The notes under the pieces: model-generated
Told to the model about the DNA's origin: nothing
The model's database searches: none
The model's input: the letters and a program-made list of their open reading frames with translations, nothing else
Source: JAHJBR01 sp040757035
GTDB lineage: Archaea; Micrarchaeota; Micrarchaeia; Anstonellales; Bilamarchaeaceae
Assembly (NCBI GenBank): GCA_040757035.1
Contig: JBFLYM010000035.1
Span: 1 to 10,119, forward strand
DNA length: 10,119 nt
Reading direction: 5' to 3'
Shown here: one piece after another, positions 5,771 through 10,119 of the stretch
How positions within the stretch are numbered: position 1 is the first letter of the stretch
Layout: each line of letters opens with the position of its first letter
Program-made: the position numbers and the translations under genes

Positions 5771-6637
5771 ATGGAAAAAAAGAACGGACATTATATTTAT
5801 TTTTCTTCTCTCAATTCCAAGCTTCAGTTTTGGGAAAGCGAAGGGGCGCGATATGGAAGTGACAAAAATTCTGACATTGTAATTTTAGAGGCGCATGGAT
5901 GCAAACGCACTGGCGAATCATTGGTTACTGAATTAGAACTTAAAGGCACGCTAAACTTAAAATTTTATGGAAAAAGGCAGTGTATAGGATATAATGATTG
6001 TGATGGAAAACATCGCTGCCCAATGCGCATAATTGATTATAAACAGTGCGCTGCGTGCGCGGCAAAAGATATTTCGCGTCTATATACGCGCCTTGATTAT
6101 ATGGGTTTTGAAAAATTTTTTGCATCCTTCAGAAACCAAGAATTCAGCGTTTATCTTGCTTCTTTTGGTCATTTGGTGAAATGCGGAGTCACGCGTTCCT
6201 CGCGCTTAATGAATAGAGTACGCGAACAAGGAGCGGATTATTTCGTAGAAATTGCAAAAACAGAAAACGCCGAAACTGCGTATTCTCTGGAATTTAGAAT
6301 CAAACAGAACTACTCACTGAGAAATGGAATTACCTCTATCCAAAAAATGAAATTAATTTCAACAGAAGAAAACCCGTCGCGAATACGTAATTATGCAAAT
6401 AAAATAAGTGAAAGCGATTTGTTGGGAAATTACGCATGCGCACTGAAAATACAAAAACTTGATTATATTATTCCAAAATCATTTAGCGAAGCGGAAAATA
6501 TAAATGGGACAATTTGCGGAAACAAGGGACAAATACTTTTTTTTGAAAATGAGGATAAAAATGGGGCCGTCTGTTATGGAATAAACATGGCTAATAAAAT
6601 AGGTATGAAATTTGATTATTCTCTTATTGGTTCATAG
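5771..6637 (+). CDS. DUF2797 family protein with zinc-binding cysteines
   Basis: This 288-aa protein matches DUF2797, a family without an assigned function. A Cys/His cluster typical of its archaeal members lies at 71-96 (C71, C77, H81, C83, C93, C96) and probably binds zinc. The signature block follows: SVYLASFGHLVKCGVT (126-141), R142, R145, then REQGAD (151-156), and a conserved glutamate at E174. The block, with a Y, a G-x-x-x-K-x-G-V-T turn, arginines and a downstream glutamate, resembles the GIY-YIG nuclease core; that link is my inference. The C-terminal ~90 residues look like a separate, poorly conserved beta-rich region. It is expressed from its own leaderless-type promoter and overlaps the convergent glycosyltransferase gene by 22 bp. 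No functional partner is evident. Confidence 0.82.
   Translation: MEKKNGHYIYFSSLNSKLQFWESEGARYGSDKNSDIVILEAHGCKRTGESLVTELELKGTLNLKFYGKRQCIGYNDCDGKHRCPMRIIDYKQCAACAAKDISRLYTRLDYMGFEKFFASFRNQEFSVYLASFGHLVKCGVTRSSRLMNRVREQGADYFVEIAKTENAETAYSLEFRIKQNYSLRNGITSIQKMKLISTEENPSRIRNYANKISESDLLGNYACALKIQKLDYIIPKSFSEAENINGTICGNKGQILFFENEDKNGAVCYGINMANKIGMKFDYSLIGS
6616..6637. other. Convergent 22-bp overlap of two coding regions
   Basis: The 3' ends of the DUF2797 gene (plus) and the glycosyltransferase gene (minus) share these bases. Each codes in its own frame right to its stop codon, so the two mRNAs must be complementary at their 3' ends unless each is cut short. Confidence 0.9.
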
Positions 6638-7335
6638 CGTTTATGCGCTTTATTAAAAAGATGCATTTTGACAAAATTGGTTGTGTGAAAATAGAGATAA
6701 TATAGTCTACCCCATTTTTTTATTCTACGCATTGAAACATAAACCACTGCACTTGGAACATAAACTACCTTTCCGTATTTCTTTATCCGTTTTATTAGAT
6801 CCGTATCTTCCCCACATATAAGGTTTGTGTTAAATCCATCAATTCGCAAAAACTCATCTTTTTTTATAGCTAATGTTTCTGTGGATACAAAATGAAAATT
6901 TACTGTTGAAAGTATATGCGCGCTCGGATGTAAAAATGTCTCTGCAAATATGTGATCTACCAATTCACCATGATCAGGAAGTAACTTACCAAAAGTTCCA
7001 ATTACACGCGGATTTTCAAATGGTTTTATTAAATTCGCAAGCCAATCTTCTTTGTAATAGCAATCGGCATTAACATTAATTATTATCTCTCCAGAAGCTT
7101 TAAGGGCGCCCTTATGTCTTCCAGCTGCTATTGTGCGCTTTGGTTCATAAAATATCAGATCGGTGTATCTTTTTGCAATCTTTACTGTATCATCACTACT
7201 TCCACCATCAACAATTATGAGCTCGTATTCTGGTGCATTTTTTTGATTTTTAATAGAACGTAGCGCCCTTTCTATAAGTTTTTCTTCATTAAGTGTAGGC
7301 ATCACAATAGATATTTTTGGTTTTATCTTTGCCAT
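6616..7335 (-). CDS. Glycosyltransferase family 2
   Basis: This 239-aa GT-A fold enzyme should transfer a sugar from a nucleotide-sugar to an acceptor such as a lipid carrier or surface glycan. The N-terminal ISIVMPTLNEE (9-19) opens the Rossmann-like nucleotide-binding half, with D43 in IVDGGSSDDT (41-50). The metal-binding DXD position reads NADC (89-92), with Asn in place of the first Asp. The acceptor half has the motif GEDTDL (175-180) supplying the catalytic acid, and a basic stretch MRRIKKWGR (202-210). There is no transmembrane helix, so it is cytosolic or peripheral on the membrane through the basic C-terminal helix. It stands alone on the minus strand with its own TATA box, and could work with N-glycan assembly given the glycoprotein-like gene nearby, but that is speculation. 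Confidence 0.9.
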   Translation of the reverse strand: MAKIKPKISIVMPTLNEEKLIERALRSIKNQKNAPEYELIIVDGGSSDDTVKIAKRYTDLIFYEPKRTIAAGRHKGALKASGEIIINVNADCYYKEDWLANLIKPFENPRVIGTFGKLLPDHGELVDHIFAETFLHPSAHILSTVNFHFVSTETLAIKKDEFLRIDGFNTNLICGEDTDLIKRIKKYGKVVYVPSAVVYVSMRRIKKWGRLYYLYFHTTNFVKMHLFNKAHKRYEPIRE

Positions 7336-7358
7336 AAATATTCATAAATATAATTCGG

Positions 7359-7366
7359 TTATAAAG
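7359..7366. promoter_or_regulatory. TATA-like element in the divergent GT/DHH promoter region
   Basis: On the minus strand CTTTATAA is centred about 27 bases upstream of the glycosyltransferase ATG (A at 7335), fitting a leaderless mRNA. Because the element is nearly symmetric (TTATAAAG on the plus strand) it could also drive the DHH gene with a ~20-base leader. A second plus-strand candidate is TTTATTTT (7384-7391), 22 bases before the DHH start. Confidence 0.55.
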
Positions 7367-7409
7367 ATTTAAATTCTCTTCTCTTTATTTTAATTTTTAT
7401 GGTTTTTTT

Positions 7410-8759
7410 ATGGTTTTGATTGAAGTAAAAGGTATAATAACAAAAGTTTACGGTCGCGATTCGTTTGCATATATATTGCATAATGGAAACGCCCCGGTTG
7501 AGCTTACAAGCACCGAATTTTTCCAACAAGGCGAAAGTGTAAGAGCGCTATGCAGAAGCGAAGAAAAATCAGGTAAAACAATTCTCATAGCTGAAAAAAT
7601 AGAAAAATGCAATGATATTTATTTTGAAATAGAAGAAAAACTTGAACGAAGCGCAAAACTTTCTATGTCCTCTTCTATCCTCAATTCAAAACTTTCTACA
7701 CCTTGTTTTATTTCTAATTCTAATAAATATGATATTGAAAAAATTGCAAGAAAACTTTATGCTGCGCAGCAATTAGGGCGTTTTATCATCGTAAAATTTC
7801 ATGGTGATGCCGATGGTATAGTCGGGGCGCTTATTTTAAGAAAGTTTCTCAAGGCGAACTATTTTCAACAGAATTCTGCGATTTACTCAGTAGAAAATGC
7901 TATAAAAGATATTGAAAAAACTGGACAGCAGTTTCGTCCACTTTTGATCATGGTGGATTTTGGAAGCGGAGAAGATAGCTCGGCAGCACTCGCGCTCGCA
8001 AAGGCAGGAGGAATTGAATTAATAAGCATAGATCACCATCCTCCGAATGATGTTTCAACTTCACATTTTACGTTGAGTTTAAATCCATGGAATTCGGAAA
8101 ACGTTGACGGTTCAGAATATCCTGCCGGATTGTTGTGCGCAATGCTTGCATCAATGCTTGGGATCGAATCGCATGGTCTTGAAAAAATCGCATGCGCTGG
8201 CGATAAAAGCACTGTTCTTCCAATTTCGGATGAAGATAAAAATAAAGCACTTGTTTTGGATTTTGTTGCAACCTACTCAGGATTTGGAAATGGAATAGAA
8301 TTTTATTCAAATGTACTCTCAAAAAGTGAGTTATTTGATTCAATACTTGCTCAGGCAAACGCGAAGCTTGAAGAAACAGATCGTATTCTAAAGAAAAATA
8401 TAAAATGCAAAAGCACTCAGAATATTGAAATATTCTTGTTTAATTTGGATAATATCGCAGAAAAAAATGAATTTCCAAATAGAGGTAAAATAACTGGGAG
8501 AATTTTTGATTTAGTAAATAAAGAAAACAAAGAAAAGTCAGTTGCAGTAATTGGGTACAGTAAAAAAACATTGATACTTCGTTTCAACAATTCGCTGGTT
8601 TCCAAGGGCGTACGCGCGAATGAAATCATAAGGCAAATGCGAAATAATTTTTCAGATTTTATTGAAAATGGCGGCGGACATGCACGCGCTGCTGCACTGC
8701 GGATAAAAGAAGGATTTGAAAATGTTGCGATTGACGAAATTATAAAAATGATAACATGA
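7410..8759 (+). CDS. OB-fold DHH/DHHA1 phosphoesterase (archaeal RecJ-like)
   Basis: This 449-aa metal-dependent phosphoesterase is related to archaeal RecJ/GAN-type proteins. Residues 1-65 look like an OB-fold nucleic-acid-binding domain, followed by a low-complexity linker (80-105). The DHH domain shows HGDADG (131-136, motif I), D183 in MVDFG (motif II), DHH at 208-210 (motif III) and D265 in AGDKS (motif IV), a complete Mn-binding set. The C-terminal DHHA1 domain ends in GGGHARAAA (421-429). With an OB-fold and intact catalytic residues it is likely a single-strand exonuclease or small-oligonucleotide phosphodiesterase in DNA repair, replication or RNA decay; sequence alone does not decide. 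The start at 7410 is the only suitable one, since the ATG at 7399 is out of frame. Its TGA overlaps the next gene's ATG. Confidence 0.88.
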   Translation: MVLIEVKGIITKVYGRDSFAYILHNGNAPVELTSTEFFQQGESVRALCRSEEKSGKTILIAEKIEKCNDIYFEIEEKLERSAKLSMSSSILNSKLSTPCFISNSNKYDIEKIARKLYAAQQLGRFIIVKFHGDADGIVGALILRKFLKANYFQQNSAIYSVENAIKDIEKTGQQFRPLLIMVDFGSGEDSSAALALAKAGGIELISIDHHPPNDVSTSHFTLSLNPWNSENVDGSEYPAGLLCAMLASMLGIESHGLEKIACAGDKSTVLPISDEDKNKALVLDFVATYSGFGNGIEFYSNVLSKSELFDSILAQANAKLEETDRILKKNIKCKSTQNIEIFLFNLDNIAEKNEFPNRGKITGRIFDLVNKENKEKSVAVIGYSKKTLILRFNNSLVSKGVRANEIIRQMRNNFSDFIENGGGHARAAALRIKEGFENVAIDEIIKMIT

Positions 8760-9256
8760 CAAAAGAACACGGAGAAAAAAGAAAACTCTCTAATAGGGCG
8801 TATATTATTTGGGGTATAAAAGGAATCGGTTTGATGACTATTGTGTTCGGTTTTTTATTATTCTCACCTCTCAAACAGAATTTAACCTTTATATCCGAAG
8901 AACAATTTTCTCTTTATTTGGGAAGCATGGCAATCGCATGTTTTTCTGTTTATCTTATTTATCTTAAATTAAAACACAACAACCATTTTTATATTATTGC
9001 TGATAACGAACTCGTAATATGTTCTGGCATTTTGAATACTGAACAAACTATAATACCATATATCAAAATAGAAAGTGTAAACATTTCAATAGATATAATC
9101 CAGAGGATTCTCGGAGTTGGTACCTTGAAAATAGAAACTGCTGGAGGGGTTCCTGGAGAAGCTGAAGGCATTATACCTTATTTAGCAGATTACAAAAAAA
9201 TAGCTTCCGAGATTCTTAAAAAAATAGAAACAGCAAAGGGCGAGATAACTGTTTAA
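8756..9256 (+). CDS. bPH2-domain membrane protein
   Basis: This 166-aa protein has two predicted transmembrane helices (about 16-37 and 51-71), preceded by a basic N-terminus and followed by a bacterial-type PH domain (PF03703, YdbS-like). The domain is recognised from CSGILNTEQTIIPYIKIESV (89-108), IIQRILGVGTLKIETAGG (114-131) and a closing helix (145-160). The PH domain should lie in the cytoplasm next to the membrane, with the short loop around 38-50 outside. Molecular function is unknown; relatives occur near secretion and membrane-stress genes. The ATG lies inside the DHH stop (ATGA), so translation is coupled with the upstream nuclease. The next gene begins 31 bp downstream. Confidence 0.85.
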   Translation: MTKEHGEKRKLSNRAYIIWGIKGIGLMTIVFGFLLFSPLKQNLTFISEEQFSLYLGSMAIACFSVYLIYLKLKHNNHFYIIADNELVICSGILNTEQTIIPYIKIESVNISIDIIQRILGVGTLKIETAGGVPGEAEGIIPYLADYKKIASEILKKIETAKGEITV

Positions 9257-9287
9257 ATTTTACATCCCAAAAACTATACTTATTTCA

Positions 9288-9935
9288 ATGGGCTTAGTAG
9301 TTGCTCTTTTTGCGTTTTCCTTCTTCTTCTTTACTACTAATTTTAAGCCAATTTATTTCAATGAGCAACCGCTTTACAAAAATGCACACTTTGCTCCGAA
9401 ATTTGGAGATATTCTTACGTATGAATACAGGATCTTGAACGAGACAGGAAATGTTTCATTTTTATTCAAAAAAATGATATTGGAAACAAAGAATTTTACA
9501 ACTATTTATGCAAATTGCACCAAGGTTGTTGCTAATGATCTTAACATTTCCACCTGTATAAATGATGATGGCACTGATAATGAAAGTAATCAAAGTCTTG
9601 CCTCACCGTTCTTCTTTTTTTTCGCGCCATGGATGCTTGCACTCAATGAGAATTTTAGCTGGAAATCACAAACAGTAAGTAGTATAAACAATGAGATATT
9701 AGAGAATTTTTCTGTCTCCTATATTGAAAGAACGATATTTTTAGGACGTGACGCATATGTTGTAGATGTAGTTAATAAAGGAATTTTTGGCGATTTCGAA
9801 AAAAAGCTTTGGATAGATGTAAAAAATAGATTTGTACTAAAAGAAGAAGGAAAAAATTATACATTCACGCTTATTCGAGCGTGGTTTTCTTTAAACCCGA
9901 ACCGCGGAGGGGGAAACCCCTCCAAAACTGGTTGA
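9288..9935 (+). CDS. Membrane-anchored surface protein rich in N-glycosylation sequons
   Basis: I do not recognise a specific family. The 215-aa protein has an N-terminal hydrophobic segment (2-17), a signal peptide or anchor, and an otherwise soluble, beta-strand-rich chain. Ten N-x-S/T sequons are present (N51, N55, N69, N76, N86, N98, N101, N122, N140, N190), which is dense and suggests an exported, N-glycosylated protein. C77 and C90 could form a disulfide. The pattern from 148 to 186 (RTIFLGRDAYVVDV, then LWIDVKNRFVLKEE) recalls extracytoplasmic half-barrel proteins such as LolA/DUF3108 types; this is a weak inference. The annotated start lacks the positive residues usual before a signal peptide, while the same frame reads KFYIPKTILIS just upstream without an ATG or GTG. 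The last ~16 codons lie in a strong hairpin. It probably shares the DHH-PH operon. Confidence 0.7.
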   Translation: MGLVVALFAFSFFFFTTNFKPIYFNEQPLYKNAHFAPKFGDILTYEYRILNETGNVSFLFKKMILETKNFTTIYANCTKVVANDLNISTCINDDGTDNESNQSLASPFFFFFAPWMLALNENFSWKSQTVSSINNEILENFSVSYIERTIFLGRDAYVVDVVNKGIFGDFEKKLWIDVKNRFVLKEEGKNYTFTLIRAWFSLNPNRGGGNPSKTG

Positions 9936-9941
9936 GGGTTT
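9893..9941 (+). terminator. Nested GC-rich hairpin with GAAA loop at end of operon
   Basis: Three stacked stems are visible: AAACCC/GGGTTT (9893-9898 with 9936-9941), AACC/GGTT (9900-9903 with 9930-9933) and GGAGGGG/CCCCTCC (9906-9912 with 9917-9923) closed by a GAAA tetraloop. A T-rich tract (9939-9948) follows, as in intrinsic terminators. Most of it lies inside the coding region of the last operon gene and its 3' side covers the stop codon (9933-9935). Confidence 0.5.
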
Positions 9942-9965
9942 TTATTTTACAAAGTAAAATAAAAA
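9939..9965. terminator. AT-rich perfect palindrome, possible bidirectional terminator
   Basis: TTTTTATTTTAC (9939-9950) pairs perfectly with 9954-9965 around an AAA loop. Placed just after the last gene's stop and giving T-rich RNA from either strand, it could stop transcription in both directions. It shares three bases with the preceding nested stem, so the two structures are partly exclusive. Confidence 0.45.
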
Positions 9966-10119
9966 TTTTCGAACGATTCGTCGTTCGAATGTTTTTTAGG
10001 CACGTGCTCAAACAGTTTTGAACAGTTTGAGGTGTCATGAACGACGATTCGTTCATGAACATATAACAAACCAACACACGGTAATTCTTCGATACTTTCT
10101 GATATTACTTTGTTGGTTT

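Larger units (their letters stand above)
9866..10119. other. Cluster of consecutive inverted repeats
   Basis: Almost every base from 9866 to the window edge can pair locally: 9866-9871/9878-9883 (6 bp), the nested stem 9893-9941, 9939-9950/9954-9965 (12 bp), 9968-9976/9981-9989 (9 bp, loop TTCG), 10007-10013/10025-10031 (7 bp), 10035-10044/10049-10058 (10 bp, loop CGAT) and 10068-10076/10111-10119 (9 bp plus an inner 5 bp). From 9936 on I see no supported gene. It may be a structured RNA, a repeat element or a terminator array; the last stem touches the window end and may continue. Confidence 0.7.

Noticed and set aside
6873..7073. Plus-strand open frame inside the glycosyltransferase
   Set aside because: Antisense to the GT2 DXD region with no supporting signal.
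7399..7401. Alternative ATG start for the DHH gene
   Set aside because: It is out of frame and reaches a stop after a few codons; the ATG at 7410 is in frame with the OB domain.
8417..8770. 117-codon open frame opposite the DHH gene
   Set aside because: Antisense to the conserved DHHA1 domain; hydrophobic composition follows from complementing Asn/Lys/Glu-rich codons.
9249..9262. Programmed -1 frameshift at GTTTAAATTT between the bPH2 and surface-protein genes
   Set aside because: The T/A run is suggestive, but the upstream frame hits TAA within it and no heptamer of the X-XXY-YYZ form fits the zero frame; kept only as a start-site question.
9968..9989. Possible tRNA T-arm because of GTTCGAAT
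   Set aside because: The bases form a simple 9-bp hairpin with a TTCG loop; no acceptor stem, D arm or anticodon arm can be placed around it.
9871..10077. 68-codon open frame on the minus strand across the hairpin cluster
   Set aside because: Its codons are made of the inverted-repeat arms, and there is no TATA box or recognisable domain; the structure is better explained as DNA or RNA hairpins.

Overview
The window reads as a low-GC archaeal chromosome segment. Three things point to Archaea. TATA-like boxes sit about 26 bases upstream of start codons, as expected for leaderless mRNAs (best at 5741-5748, 4311-4318 and 7359-7366). Clear Shine-Dalgarno motifs are largely absent. A near-perfect archaeal C/D-box methylation guide RNA lies at 1292-1340. 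The lineage cannot be fixed by eye; a DPANN or euryarchaeal genome would fit. I see no phage, transposase, tRNA, rRNA or CRISPR array.

Left part, minus strand (290-5563): read in the direction of transcription, a DapL-type aminotransferase, a DUF4143-type AAA ATPase, a GNAT acetyltransferase, aspartate-semialdehyde dehydrogenase (asd) and a class 1A-type dihydroorotate dehydrogenase (pyrD). The GNAT stop codon directly abuts the asd start, so these two form an operon. asd and the aminotransferase both fit the aspartate/lysine (diaminopimelate) pathway, and pyrD serves pyrimidine synthesis. The ATPase between them has its own promoter and differs from its neighbours in base use, so it is probably an accessory insertion. 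The C/D sRNA lies on the opposite strand in the asd-pyrD gap, next to a four-fold 10-bp tandem repeat.

Middle (5564-7409): a 207-bp divergent, repeat-rich spacer leads into a DUF2797 protein on the plus strand. It overlaps tail-to-tail by 22 bp with a GT2 glycosyltransferase on the minus strand. The 74-bp gap upstream of the glycosyltransferase is a second divergent promoter region.

Right part, plus strand (7410-9935): an apparent operon encodes an OB-fold plus DHH/DHHA1 (RecJ-like) phosphoesterase, a two-TM bPH2-domain membrane protein coupled by an ATGA overlap, and a membrane-anchored surface protein with ten N-glycosylation sequons. The last ~250 bp (9866-10119) are an almost continuous series of inverted repeats that starts inside the 3' end of the last gene and runs off the window edge.

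The strongest non-obvious signals are the dual-guide C/D sRNA and the hairpin cluster at the right edge. I found no convincing complete new multi-gene system.
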